In this document: in pieces, positions 38,705 to 47,788 of the stretch
How positions within the stretch are numbered: the stretch's first letter is position 1
How the letters are laid out: every line of letters starts with the position of its first letter
Notes under the pieces: model-generated
Databases searched by the model: none
Seen by the model: only the letters and a program-made list of their open reading frames with translations
What the model was told of the DNA's origin: nothing
Made by a program: the position numbers and the translations under genes
From: Pseudomonas taiwanensis
GTDB lineage: Bacteria; Pseudomonadota; Gammaproteobacteria; Pseudomonadales; Pseudomonadaceae
NCBI RefSeq assembly: GCF_013393345.1
Contig: NZ_QJRF01000076.1
Location: 248,001 to 312,000, forward strand
Direction: 5' to 3'
Length of the DNA: 64,000 bases

Positions 38705-39552
38705 TTGCTGGCTGCGTGCCGCGAACGGCCGTAAGCCTGGGTGATGCGGTCGAAGACCACGGCCAGGATGACGATGGCCAGGCCCGCTTCGAGGCCCTTG
38801 CCGACGTTGAGGGTCTGGATGCCCACCAGGACGTCCTCGCCGAGACCACGGGCGCCGATCATGGAAGCGATCACCACCATCGACAGGGCCATCATGGTGG
38901 TCTGGTTGATGCCAGCCATGATGCTCGGCATCGCCAGCGGCAACTGCACGCCGAACAGCTGCTGCCAGCGGTTGGCGCCGAAGGCGTTGATGGCTTCCAT
39001 CACCTCGCCGTCAACCTGGCGGATGCCGAGGTCGGTGAGGCGGATCAGCGGCGGCGCGGCGTAGATCACGGTGGCGAAGATGGCCGGCACCTTGCCCAGG
39101 CCGAAGAGCATCAGCACCGGGATCAGGTACACGAAGCTGGGCATGGTCTGCATGATGTCCAGCAGTGGCATCAGCACCGCACGCAAACGGTCGCTGCGGG
39201 CCGCAAGGATGCCCAGCGGAATGCCGATCAGCACCGAGATGAAAGTGGCCACCAGCATCAGTGCCACGGTCTGCATCAGTTTGTCCCAGAGCCCCACGGC
39301 GCCCACGAGGAACAGCAGGCCGGTGATCACCACCGTCGGCAGGATGCGCCGTGTGGCGTGCCAGGAAATCCCGGCGATCACAATCAACACCAGCCACCAG
39401 GGCGTGGCGCGGAGGATGCCTTCCAGATAGACGATGGCCCAGAGCAGGGTGTCGGAGATGTGGCGGAATACATCGCCGTAGTTGGTCACCAGGCTGTCTA
39501 CCCAGCCATTGACCCAGTCAGCGATGGAGAAGGTGAAGCGTTCGGGGAACAT
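38701..39552 (-). CDS. hutW: Histidine-type ABC importer permease HutW
   Basis: A 283-aa ProW-like permease with about six membrane helices; the core runs from LMQTVALMLVATFISVLIGIP to the C-terminus, with the EAA-type loop EVMEAINAFGANRWQQLFGVQLPLAMPSIM. The N-terminal ~30 residues are amphipathic. It lies between hutX and hutV; a hairpin (39577-39601) separates it from hutX. Confidence 0.91.
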   Translation of the reverse strand: MFPERFTFSIADWVNGWVDSLVTNYGDVFRHISDTLLWAIVYLEGILRATPWWLVLIVIAGISWHATRRILPTVVITGLLFLVGAVGLWDKLMQTVALMLVATFISVLIGIPLGILAARSDRLRAVLMPLLDIMQTMPSFVYLIPVLMLFGLGKVPAIFATVIYAAPPLIRLTDLGIRQVDGEVMEAINAFGANRWQQLFGVQLPLAMPSIMAGINQTTMMALSMVVIASMIGARGLGEDVLVGIQTLNVGKGLEAGLAIVILAVVFDRITQAYGRSRHAASK

Positions 39553-39576
39553 AGCTCGCTCCGGTCAGGTGGTGAA

Positions 39577-39601
39577 CCCGCTCCTCCGTCCGAGAAGCGG
39601 G
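39577..39601 (-). other. Intra-operon hairpin between hutX and hutW
   Basis: CCCGCTCCTC pairs with GAGAAGCGGG (one mismatch) around loop CGTCC, without a T-run. It follows the binding-protein gene as at 28341, consistent with raising HutX over HutW/HutV. Confidence 0.55.
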
Positions 39602-39624
39602 CCGTGATAGGGGACTGCCCAGCC

Positions 39625-40593
39625 TCAGAGGGCGGCTTCGATCTTCTTCGCCGCATCCTCGCTGACCCAGGCGTGCCACACCTCCGGGTGCTCCTTGAGG
39701 AAAACCTTGGCCAGGTCGGCCGAGTCCATCTTCTCCTTGGCCATCTTCGCCAGGTTCTGGTTCAGCAGGTCGATCGGCAGGTTGACCTTCTTCAGCACGT
39801 CCACCAGTTCCGGGGCCTCGTCATGGAAGGTCTTGGACAGGCCGACCTGGATGGTCACGCTCTTGTCCACGCCGGGCTTCTCCTCCAGCTTGACCAGGTC
39901 TGCCTGGCCCATCAGCGGCGTCGGCGACCAGTAATAGAAAAGAATAGGCTCGCCACGGCGATAGCTCGACAACACGGCCGCATCCAGGGCCGGGCCGGTG
40001 CCGGGGCGGAAGTTGGTGAACTTCCCTTCCAGGCCGTAGCTCTTCAGCATTTCGCTGTTGTCCAGCTCGCAGGTCCAGCCGGCTGGGCAGTTGTAGAAGC
40101 GGCCCTTGCCCGGCTCTTCCGGGTCGCGGAAGACTTCGGCGTACTGGCCCAGGTCGGCAATGGACTTGAGCTGCGGCGCCTTGGCCTCGATGCCGCGCTT
40201 GGCATCGCCCTCGATCACATAACGCGGCACGTACCAGCCTTCGGTAGCGCCGACGATCGGTGCACCCACGCCCACCACCTTGCCGGCGGACGCGGCCTTG
40301 TTCCAGGCGTCGCTACGGCCGATCCATTCCTCGGCGAAGATCTGGATGTCGTTGTTGCCCAGGGCCTGCTCCATGGTGATGGAGTTACCCGGCAGGCTGT
40401 CGGTCTCGCAGCCGTAACCGTTCTTCAGCACCAGTTGCAGCACGTCGGTGAGCAACATGCCGCTTTCCCAGTTGAGCCCGGCGAACTTCACCGGTTTGCC
40501 GGATTCACACCAGCCCGCCGCCTGGGCGGAAGCCGCCCCGGCCAGCAGACCCGCTGCACACATGAGGCCCAACACTCGCTTCTTGAATTGCAT
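39625..40593 (-). CDS. hutX: Histidine-type ABC importer substrate-binding protein HutX
   Basis: A 322-aa OpuAC/ProX-type periplasmic protein with signal peptide MQFKKRVLGLMCAAGLLAGA(ASAQA). Characteristic segments are FAGLNWESGMLLTDVLQ, LPGNSITMEQAL, ILFYYWSPTPLMG. A close paralogue is encoded at 46016-47017. It sits after hutH in the operon; the 208-bp gap upstream contains two small hairpins (40648-40664 and 40670-40684) and no clear promoter. Confidence 0.91.
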   Translation of the reverse strand: MQFKKRVLGLMCAAGLLAGAASAQAAGWCESGKPVKFAGLNWESGMLLTDVLQLVLKNGYGCETDSLPGNSITMEQALGNNDIQIFAEEWIGRSDAWNKAASAGKVVGVGAPIVGATEGWYVPRYVIEGDAKRGIEAKAPQLKSIADLGQYAEVFRDPEEPGKGRFYNCPAGWTCELDNSEMLKSYGLEGKFTNFRPGTGPALDAAVLSSYRRGEPILFYYWSPTPLMGQADLVKLEEKPGVDKSVTIQVGLSKTFHDEAPELVDVLKKVNLPIDLLNQNLAKMAKEKMDSADLAKVFLKEHPEVWHAWVSEDAAKKIEAAL

Positions 40594-40647
40594 GTTCCGA
40601 CGCTCCTGAAACTTGGTAAGGGTTAAGGCAGTTCGTTCATCGACAGA

Positions 40648-40684
40648 AGCCGGTTGTGCCGGCTCCCGGTGCCAGTGACTGGCA
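40648..40684. other. Two adjacent hairpins in the hutH-hutX gap
   Basis: AGCCGG-TTGTG-CCGGCT and TGCCAG-TGA-CTGGCA lie side by side in the 208-bp gap where hutT is found in related species. On the + strand the second is followed by ATTGTTGTTTTG. Their role is not known; nothing else recognisable is in the gap. Confidence 0.5.
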
Positions 40685-40801
40685 ATTGTTGTTTTGACGA
40701 CCGGTGACGACTCGTGATCGTCCCGGGTACCTCAAGCAGTTGCGGTCTTCCCGACCGGGGCAGGACGCACGCGCCCCACCCTCCCGCTCCCTACTTCAGG
40801 T

Positions 40802-42331
40802 TCACAGGCTCGGCAGCAGCTTTGCCGGGACCAGCGCGTTCAGGCAGCCGCTGGCCAGCAGGTCACTTGCCGTTTCGATGTCCGGGGCGAAGAAGCGGTC
40901 CTCCTGGTAGTAGGAGACCTTGGCGCGCAGCAGGCCGCGGGCCTCTTCGAGCTTCGGCGAGCTCTTCAGGCCGGTGCGGAAATCCAGGCCCTGGCAGGCG
41001 CCCAGCCATTCGATGGCGAGGATGCCGCGCACGTTTTCGGCCATGGCCCAGAGACGCTTGCCGGCGTTCGGCGCCATGGACACGTGGTCTTCCTGGTTGG
41101 CCGAAGTCGGCAGGCTGTCGACGCTGGCCGGGTGGGCCAGGGCCTTGTTGTCGCTGGCCAGGGCGGCGGCGGTGACCTGGGCGATCATGAAGCCGGAGTT
41201 GACCCCGCCGTTTTCCACCAGGAAGGGCGGCAGCTGGGACATGTGCATGTCCATCATCAGCGAGATACGACGCTCGGACAGCGAGCCGATCTCCGCAATG
41301 GCCAGCGCCAGGTTGTCAGCGGCCATGGCCACCGGCTCGGCGTGGAAGTTGCCGCCGGAGATCACATCGCCCTCTTCGGCGAACACCAGCGGGTTGTCCG
41401 AGACCGCGTTGGATTCGATCTCCAGCACCTCGGCAGCCTGGCGCAACTGGGTCAGGCAGGCACCCATGACTTGCGGCTGGCAGCGCAGGGAGTACGGGTC
41501 CTGCACCTTGTCGCACTTCTCATGGGAGCGGGCAATTTCGCTGCTGGCGGTGAGCAGTTCACGGTAGGCGGCCGCCACGTCGATCTGGCCGCGCTGGCCA
41601 CGGGCGGCATGGATGCGCGCATCGAAGGGGGCACGGGAACCGAGCATGGCTTCTACGCTGAGACCGCCGCAGACAGTGGCGCCGGCGAACAGATCCTCGG
41701 CCTCGAACAGGCCGCGCAGGGCATAGGCAGTGGAGACCTGGGTGCCGTTGAGCAGGGCCAGGCCCTCCTTGGCGGCCAGGGTCAGCGGCTCAAGCCCGGC
41801 AATGGCCAGGGCCTCGGTGGCCGGCAGCCACTGGCCCTTGTGACGCGCCTTGCTTTCGCCGAGCAGCAGCAGGGACATATGCGCCAAGGGAGCGAGGTCA
41901 CCGGAAGCACCTACCGAGCCCTTCAGCGGGATATGCGGGTAGACCTCGGCATTGATCAGGTCGATCAGCGCATCGATCACCTTGCGACGGATGCCGGAGA
42001 AGCCACGCGCCAGGCTGTTCACCTTGAGCAGCATGATCAAGCGCACCATGGCGTCGTCCAGCGCTTCGCCAACACCGGCGGCGTGGGACAGCACCAGCGA
42101 ACGCTGCAGCTTTTCCAGGTCGGCCGGAGCGATGCGGGTCGAGGCCAGCAGGCCGAAGCCGGTGTTGATGCCGTAGGCGGTACGGCCTTCGGAAACGATG
42201 CTCTCGACGCAGGCGACGCTGGCGTCGATGGCCTTGCCGGCGCTGGCGTCCAGGGTCAGCCGCAGGGGCTGCTGGTACACCTTGCGCAGGTCGGCCAGGG
42301 TCAGTTGGCCGGGTTTCAGATTCATATTCAT
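40802..42331 (-). CDS. hutH: Histidine ammonia-lyase
   Basis: First step of histidine degradation: non-oxidative deamination to urocanate. The 509-aa product has all active-site residues at the P. putida numbering: Tyr53, His83, the MIO triad Ala142-Ser143-Gly144 ([12 protein letters not shown]), Asn195, Tyr280, Arg283, Phe329 and Glu414. The ATG at 42331 (MNMNLKPG) has AAGGAG 8 nt upstream; a second ATG two codons on is less well spaced. This is the enzyme expected to do the catalysis, in contrast to the MIO-less paralogue in the same operon. Confidence 0.97.
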   Translation of the reverse strand: MNMNLKPGQLTLADLRKVYQQPLRLTLDASAGKAIDASVACVESIVSEGRTAYGINTGFGLLASTRIAPADLEKLQRSLVLSHAAGVGEALDDAMVRLIMLLKVNSLARGFSGIRRKVIDALIDLINAEVYPHIPLKGSVGASGDLAPLAHMSLLLLGESKARHKGQWLPATEALAIAGLEPLTLAAKEGLALLNGTQVSTAYALRGLFEAEDLFAGATVCGGLSVEAMLGSRAPFDARIHAARGQRGQIDVAAAYRELLTASSEIARSHEKCDKVQDPYSLRCQPQVMGACLTQLRQAAEVLEIESNAVSDNPLVFAEEGDVISGGNFHAEPVAMAADNLALAIAEIGSLSERRISLMMDMHMSQLPPFLVENGGVNSGFMIAQVTAAALASDNKALAHPASVDSLPTSANQEDHVSMAPNAGKRLWAMAENVRGILAIEWLGACQGLDFRTGLKSSPKLEEARGLLRAKVSYYQEDRFFAPDIETASDLLASGCLNALVPAKLLPSL

Positions 42332-42441
42332 CGAGGTTCTCCTTGGCCGCTTTTCGGCCTTGTCCGCCGCCGCCTTCCGCTGGCGACGTGCTTTAAAAAG
42401 TGGAGGCGGCGATCAGGCCGCATCCCGTTTCAATACCCGAT

Positions 42442-43887
42442 TCAGGCGCCGTTGGCGGCCTTGCTCAGGTTCATGGAATCCGCCGGCAGCACCATGTGCT
42501 CCGGCACCGACCGGGCGCTGCGGCGAGCGACCACGTAGTAGAGGACGCTGGGTACGACCAGGCCGATGATCCAGGAGATATCCACCCCGCCCAGGTGCGC
42601 AACCATCGGTCCGGTGTAGAGCTTGGTGGAGATGAAGGGCATCTGCACCAGCACGCCGATGGTGTAGACGATGATGCCCGGCATGTTCCAGCGGCCGTAG
42701 CGGCCATTGGGGTCGGACAGCGCCGGTACGTCGTAGCGCTCCTTGGTGATGAAGTAGTAGTCCACCAGGTTCACCGCGCTCCACGGCGTGAAGAAGGCCA
42801 GCAGGAACAGGATGAAGGACTTGAACGCACCCAGGAACGAATGCTGGCCGAGCAGCGCAACCAGGGTGGAGGCGCCCACGATGCCAATCACGAAGCACAG
42901 GCGCTGGGCGCGCGACACTTCGATGTGCCCACGGAAGCCACTGATGATGGTGGCGATGCACATGAAGCTGCCGTAGGAGTTCAGGGTGGAGATGGTCACT
43001 TTGCCGAAGGCGATGCTGAAGTACAGCAGCGCGGCGACGGCGCCGGTGCTGCCCAGACCGACGATGTAGGCCACCTCGCGGCCGGCAAACTGACCATTGG
43101 CCATGGCGGCGGCGAACACCCCGAGCACCATGGCGACCTGAGCGCCGATCACCGAGCCGAGGCCGGCGGCGAGGAAGGTCTTCACGGACGAGGTACCACT
43201 GGGCAGGTAGCGCGAGTAGTCGGCCACGTAGGGGCCGTAGGCGATCTGCCAGGAAGCGGCGAGAGACACCGCGAGCAGGAAGCTGGACCAGCTGAAGTGG
43301 CGGTTCTGCAGCAGCTCGCTGATGTCGCTAAGCACCATGACGCGACTGAACAGGTAGATGAACGCGATGATGCCGAGCACGCTGGCGATGCGGCCGATGT
43401 AGTGGATCACGCGGTAGCCGAACGCGGTGGCCAGGACGATCACGGCGGCGAAGATAAGGATGCCGGCGCTGTCACTGACACTCAGCAGTTGGCCGATGGC
43501 CTGACCGGAAAGCACGGTGCCGGTAGCGGTGAAGCCGAGGTACATCAGGCACACCAGGACGATCGGGATGGCCGCACCATACACACCGAACTGCACCCGG
43601 CTGGAAATCATCTGCGGCAGGCCGAGCTTGGGCCCCTGGGCTGCGTGCAGCGCCATCACCGCGCCGCCGAAGAGTTGGCCGATGAACAGGCCGATCAGCG
43701 ACCAGAACACGTCGCCGCCCAGCACCACGGCAAGGGCGCCGGTGACGATGGCGGTGATCTGCAGGTTGGCGCCCAGCCATAAAGTGAACTGGCTGTAGAG
43801 GCGACCGTGGCGCTCGGCCTCGGGAATGTAATCAATCGAGCGGCGTTCGATCAGGGGCTTGGCCGAAGGCTCGTGGGACTGGGTCAT
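42442..43887 (-). CDS. NCS1-family (cytosine/purine/allantoin-type) permease
   Basis: A 481-aa membrane protein with about 12 helices and the NCS1 signatures PEAERHGRLYSQFTLWLGANLQ at the N-terminus and ASWQIAYGPYVADYSRYLP in the middle. NCS1 proteins import cytosine, allantoin, hydantoins and similar rings. Its position between hutU and hutH suggests uptake of histidine, urocanate or another imidazole, but the sequence does not decide this. Confidence 0.88.
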   Translation of the reverse strand: MTQSHEPSAKPLIERRSIDYIPEAERHGRLYSQFTLWLGANLQITAIVTGALAVVLGGDVFWSLIGLFIGQLFGGAVMALHAAQGPKLGLPQMISSRVQFGVYGAAIPIVLVCLMYLGFTATGTVLSGQAIGQLLSVSDSAGILIFAAVIVLATAFGYRVIHYIGRIASVLGIIAFIYLFSRVMVLSDISELLQNRHFSWSSFLLAVSLAASWQIAYGPYVADYSRYLPSGTSSVKTFLAAGLGSVIGAQVAMVLGVFAAAMANGQFAGREVAYIVGLGSTGAVAALLYFSIAFGKVTISTLNSYGSFMCIATIISGFRGHIEVSRAQRLCFVIGIVGASTLVALLGQHSFLGAFKSFILFLLAFFTPWSAVNLVDYYFITKERYDVPALSDPNGRYGRWNMPGIIVYTIGVLVQMPFISTKLYTGPMVAHLGGVDISWIIGLVVPSVLYYVVARRSARSVPEHMVLPADSMNLSKAANGA

Positions 43888-43999
43888 CTAACTGTTCTCC
43901 GATACGGCTGTAGTGACGATCTCTTGTTGTTGTCCGTGTGCAGATTCGAGAACTGTCTTGCCTGCGTGGCGCTCTGCGGCGCCTCCATTGCGGGCATAG

Positions 44000-44048
44000 G
44001 GCCCATGCGCAAGGCTCCGATCCTGGAGCTGATATCTGCGCATGGGCC
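44000..44048. other. Two-tier hairpin between hutU and the NCS1 permease gene
   Basis: A perfect 12-bp outer stem (GGCCCATGCGCA / TGCGCATGGGCC) encloses an inner GCTCC/GGAGC stem-loop. It starts 6 nt after the hutU stop and has no T-run, so it may stabilise the hutU mRNA or partly terminate it within the operon. Confidence 0.75.
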
Positions 44049-44054
44049 TCGACC

Positions 44055-45725
44055 TCAGCGTTTGCCGGTGATCATCGGCAGGTTCAGGCCCTGTTCCTTG
44101 GCGCAGTCGATGGCGATCTGGTAACCGGCATCGGCATGGCGCATGACGCCGGTGCCTGGGTCGTTGGTCAGCACGCGGGCGATGCGCGCGGCGGCTTCAT
44201 CAGTGCCGTCGCAGACGATCACCATGCCCGAGTGCTGGGAGAAGCCCATGCCCACGCCGCCGCCATGGTGCAGGGACACCCAGGTGGCGCCGCTGGCGGT
44301 GTTCAGCAGGGCATTGAGCAGCGGCCAGTCGGAAACGGCGTCGGAACCGTCCTGCATGGCTTCGGTTTCGCGGTTCGGGCTGGAGACCGAGCCGGAGTCC
44401 AGATGGTCGCGGCCGATGACGATCGGGGCGGACAGTTCGCCGCTGCGGACCATTTCGTTGAAGGCCAGGCCGAGCTTGGCGCGCAGGCCCAGGCCAACCC
44501 AGCAGATACGTGCCGGCAGGCCCTGGAAGCTGATGCGCTCGCGGGCCATGTCCAGCCAGCGGTGCAGGTGGGCGTCGTCCGGGATCAGTTCCTTGACCTT
44601 GGCGTCGGTCTTGTAGATGTCCTGCGGATCACCGGACAGGGCAGCCCAGCGGAACGGACCGATGCCACGGCAGAACAGCGGACGGATGTAGGCCGGGACG
44701 AAGCCGGGGAAGTCGAAGGCGTTGGCCACGCCCTCTTCCTTGGCCATCTGGCGGATGTTGTTGCCGTAGTCGAAGGTCGGAACGCCGGCCTTCTGGAAAT
44801 CCAGCATGGCCTTCACGTGCACAGCCATGGACTGCTTGGCAGCCTTGACCACGGCAGCCGGCTCGGTCTGCGCGCGGTCGCGGTACTGTTCCCAGGTCCA
44901 GCCGATCGGCAGGTAGCCATTGAGCGGGTCGTGGGCGCTGGTCTGGTCGGTGACCATGTCCGGACGCACGCCACGGCGCACCAGTTCCGGCAGGATTTCA
45001 GCGGCGTTGCCCAGCAGGGCGATGGAGATGGCCTTGCCTTCGCCGGTGTACTTGGCGATGCGCGCCAGGGCGTCGTCCAGGTCGGTGGCCTGCTCGTCGA
45101 CGTAGCGGCTGCGCAGGCGGAAGTCGATGCTGGTCTGCTGGCATTCGATATTCAGCGAGCAGGCGCCGGCCAGGGTCGCGGCCAGGGGCTGGGCGCCGCC
45201 CATGCCGCCGAGGCCGGCGGTCAGGACCCACTTGCCGGTCAGGTTGCCGTTGTAGTGCTGGCGGCCTGCCTCGACGAAGGTTTCATAGGTGCCCTGGACG
45301 ATGCCCTGGCTACCGATGTAGATCCAGCTGCCGGCGGTCATCTGGCCGTACATGGCCAGACCCTTGGCATCCAGTTCGTTGAAGTGTTCCCAGGTCGCCC
45401 AATGGGGTACCAGGTTGGAGTTGGCGATCAGCACGCGCGGGGCGTTGGCGTGGGTCTTGAAGACGCCGACCGGCTTGCCGGATTGCACCAGCAGGGTCTC
45501 GTCTTCGTTCAGCTCTTTCAGGGTCTCGACGATCTTGTCGTAGCACTCCCAGTTGCGCGCGGCACGGCCGATGCCGCCATACACCACCAGTTCCTTCGGG
45601 TTCTCCGCCACCTCGGGGTCGAGGTTGTTCATCAGCATGCGCAGCGGCGCTTCGGTCAGCCAGCTCTTGGCGTTCAGCTTGTTGCCACGCGGGGCGCGGA
45701 TTTCGGTGTCACGGAATTTGGTCAT
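44055..45725 (-). CDS. hutU: Urocanate hydratase
   Basis: Second step: converts urocanate to imidazolone propionate using tightly bound NAD as electrophile. The 556-aa product shows [16 protein letters not shown], the NAD-binding [16 protein letters not shown], the catalytic-region [17 protein letters not shown] and [15 protein letters not shown]. The start at 45725 ([14 protein letters not shown]) follows an AGGAG site; in-frame extension upstream is through the operator region and is rejected. Two HutC-type palindromes lie 86-200 bp upstream. It is the first gene of the leftward catabolic operon. Confidence 0.97.
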   Translation of the reverse strand: MTKFRDTEIRAPRGNKLNAKSWLTEAPLRMLMNNLDPEVAENPKELVVYGGIGRAARNWECYDKIVETLKELNEDETLLVQSGKPVGVFKTHANAPRVLIANSNLVPHWATWEHFNELDAKGLAMYGQMTAGSWIYIGSQGIVQGTYETFVEAGRQHYNGNLTGKWVLTAGLGGMGGAQPLAATLAGACSLNIECQQTSIDFRLRSRYVDEQATDLDDALARIAKYTGEGKAISIALLGNAAEILPELVRRGVRPDMVTDQTSAHDPLNGYLPIGWTWEQYRDRAQTEPAAVVKAAKQSMAVHVKAMLDFQKAGVPTFDYGNNIRQMAKEEGVANAFDFPGFVPAYIRPLFCRGIGPFRWAALSGDPQDIYKTDAKVKELIPDDAHLHRWLDMARERISFQGLPARICWVGLGLRAKLGLAFNEMVRSGELSAPIVIGRDHLDSGSVSSPNRETEAMQDGSDAVSDWPLLNALLNTASGATWVSLHHGGGVGMGFSQHSGMVIVCDGTDEAAARIARVLTNDPGTGVMRHADAGYQIAIDCAKEQGLNLPMITGKR

Positions 45726-45810
45726 GCCTGGCTCCTCGTAGGGTGGTTGCGGTGGCAACGTTACTGCCTGACTGCGCGGGAAAAGCAGTGCACATCTGCA
45801 CACATATAAA

Positions 45811-45824
45811 CTTGTACATACAAG
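45811..45824. promoter_or_regulatory. HutC operator upstream of hutU, site 1
   Basis: CTTGTACATACAAG is a 6-bp-armed palindrome (CTTGTA..TACAAG; CTTGTATGTACAAG on the other strand), matching the hut operator sequence described in Pseudomonas. It is 86 bp before the hutU start. Confidence 0.75.
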
Positions 45825-45907
45825 CATATGCAAGCGAGAGGCCAAATCCATCCAGGCGAGTGGCAAAGGGAGGGGAAAACCTTGCGGCACAAGGGTTGTA
45901 GCGCAGC

Positions 45908-45921
45908 AAGATGTATAGACA
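45908..45921. promoter_or_regulatory. HutC operator-like site 2 upstream of hutU
   Basis: GATGTATAGACAAG (CTTGTCTATACATC on the other strand) is a degenerate copy of site 1, 97 bp away centre to centre. It could bind HutC cooperatively or act on the upstream side. Confidence 0.5.
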
Positions 45922-46015
45922 AGTGAAGAAGCAGGCAGCGAAAAAACTGTTACCGCGATGGGGAAACGCCCGATTTCGAAGCAGGCGCGCCCCGAACTGG
46001 GGCCTTAGGTAACAA

Positions 46016-47017
46016 CTACTTCAAGGAGGCATCGATACGCTGCGCGACGTCCGCCGGCACCCAGCGTGACCAGACATCGCGATGCTGGCGATAGAAGTCG
46101 ACGGCCACGGGCGCAGCCTCGGCATGCTCCTCCGCCATGCGCGCCAGAATGCCGTTGAAGAGGGGCAGAGGGATTTCCAGCTTGGCGAAGGCGTCCACCA
46201 GGGGCTGTGCCTTTTCATGCAACTCGCGGGATACACCGATGGAGATCTTCGCCGGCAGCGAGCGGGTGCCAATGGGCTTGGGATTGTTCGGGTCGATCAG
46301 GGTTTCCCAGGCCTTCTGGTCGAAAGGCGGCTCCTCTAGCTGCACCAGTTGATAGCGACCCATGAGCGGCGTCGGCGACCAGTAGTAGAAGAGAATCGGC
46401 TGGCGCTGGCGGATCGCCGAGGTAATGGCCGCATCCAGCGCCGGTCCGGTTCCGGTGCGGAAGTTCACATAGCTGTCTTCCAGGCCGTAGGCCTTCAGCT
46501 TCTGGGTGTTGACCCCTTCGCAGGTCCAGCCTGTGGGGCAGTTGTAGAAGCGCCCCTTGCCGGGCGACTCCGGGTCCTTGAACAGGGCCTTGAAGCGCGG
46601 CAGGTCGCTCACCGAACGCAGGTCGGCAGCGGGGGCGCCCTCCCCTTTCACCAGGTAATCCGGCACCCACCAACCTTCGGTGGCGCCCTTGACCGGCTCG
46701 CCCACGGCGAACACTTCGCCCGCCGCCTCGGCCTTGCGCCACAACTCGCTGCGTCCGGCCCACTGCTCGGCGATCACCTGGATATCGTTCTGCCGCAGGG
46801 CGTTCTCCATGGTCAGCGTGTTACCCGGCAGCACGTCGGTCTTGCAGCCGTAACCCTTCTCCAGCAGGTAGCGCAGCACTTCGGTGGTGAACATGCCGCT
46901 TTCCCAGTTCAACCCGGCCAGCACCACGGGTTTGGGATAAGGACACTCGGCGGCGTTGGCTGAGGCGGGCAGCACCAGCGACAGGGCGATGGCAGCGAGG
47001 ACGCTGTGGCGTGGCAT
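46016..47017 (-). CDS. HutX-like ABC substrate-binding protein (orphan paralogue)
   Basis: A 333-aa OpuAC/ProX-type binding protein with signal peptide (MPRHSVLAAIALSLVLPASANA). It aligns with HutX throughout (LAGLNWESGMFTTEVL, LPGNTLTMENAL, ILFYYWSPTPLMG) but has about 11 more residues in total, including a PFDQKAWETLIDPNNPKPIG insert. No permease or ATPase gene is beside it, so it may feed HutWV with a second ligand such as urocanate. The ATG at 47017 has a GGAG site. It lies between hutU and hutD, with a REP doublet behind its start region. Confidence 0.88.
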   Translation of the reverse strand: MPRHSVLAAIALSLVLPASANAAECPYPKPVVLAGLNWESGMFTTEVLRYLLEKGYGCKTDVLPGNTLTMENALRQNDIQVIAEQWAGRSELWRKAEAAGEVFAVGEPVKGATEGWWVPDYLVKGEGAPAADLRSVSDLPRFKALFKDPESPGKGRFYNCPTGWTCEGVNTQKLKAYGLEDSYVNFRTGTGPALDAAITSAIRQRQPILFYYWSPTPLMGRYQLVQLEEPPFDQKAWETLIDPNNPKPIGTRSLPAKISIGVSRELHEKAQPLVDAFAKLEIPLPLFNGILARMAEEHAEAAPVAVDFYRQHRDVWSRWVPADVAQRIDASLK

Positions 47018-47128
47018 GGGGCAGCTCCGAGAGGCGTGGCGGGCGACAGGATTAGGTGTAGACCCTGTGGCGCAGTCGTGCTCGGACCCGTAGAGGCGAA
47101 TTAAGTGTCGCAAGGAGCTGAATTGCCC

Positions 47129-47183
47129 GTAGGAGCTGGCTTGCCAGCGAATGGCCCCTTTTCGCTAGCAAGCTAGCTCCTAC
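47129..47183. repeat. 55-bp REP doublet (REPIN), copy 2
   Basis: Identical over all 55 bases to 26286-26340. It lies in the gap between hutD and the binding-protein gene upstream of its start. Confidence 0.9.
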
Positions 47184-47203
47184 AAAATGATCGGCCGCCT
47201 GCC

Positions 47204-47788
47204 TCAGCGAGGCGTCAGCTCGATCAGGCAGCAGGCGCCCGTGCCATCCAGCTTCAGCTCGGCCAGCGCGCCAGATGCTTCGATATGCAGGCAGTCATGG
47301 CGGCCCAGCACCTCGGATGCCTGGCCATCGATCACCAGGCTCGTTCCTGCTTCGGCGGCGAACAGCAGCACGGTGCTGGCCGAAGAAAACAGCTTGAATT
47401 CGCCATCGACCCGCAGCCATTGCAGGCGCGCGGCATAGCGTTTCGGCGAATAGATAAGGTTGAAATCGCGGATAGGTCCATCGATCAGCTCGCACTGCAC
47501 CGTGCTACCGCCATCGAACGCGAAGGCGTCCAGGGTGGTGAGGTCGCGGGAACGCTGGTCATCCACCTCCAGACGCATACCGGCGCCTTCAAGCACCGTG
47601 ATCACCCGCTGGTAGCCGGTGAAGGCGGAGAAACCGCCCGACTCGCCGACGTCGGCAATGGACAACCGCCAGCCGAAGCCGTCGAGACCGTCGCCGGCGT
47701 CGCGGGCGATTTCCAGGGTGGAACCGGCGCCGTTCTTCCACGGCATACGGGGGTAATCGGCGGCACGCAGCAGGCGGGATTGGGTCAT
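47204..47788 (-). CDS. hutD: HutD family protein
   Basis: A 194-aa cupin-fold HutD protein with MPWKNGAGSTLEIARDAGD at the N-terminus and FGWRLSIADVGESGGFS. HutD is proposed from P. fluorescens work to act as a governor that limits hut expression or handles a pathway intermediate; it is not a pathway enzyme. The start at 47788 overlaps the hutC stop by 4 nt, so hutC-hutD are co-transcribed. Confidence 0.92.
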   Translation of the reverse strand: MTQSRLLRAADYPRMPWKNGAGSTLEIARDAGDGLDGFGWRLSIADVGESGGFSAFTGYQRVITVLEGAGMRLEVDDQRSRDLTTLDAFAFDGGSTVQCELIDGPIRDFNLIYSPKRYAARLQWLRVDGEFKLFSSASTVLLFAAEAGTSLVIDGQASEVLGRHDCLHIEASGALAELKLDGTGACCLIELTPR

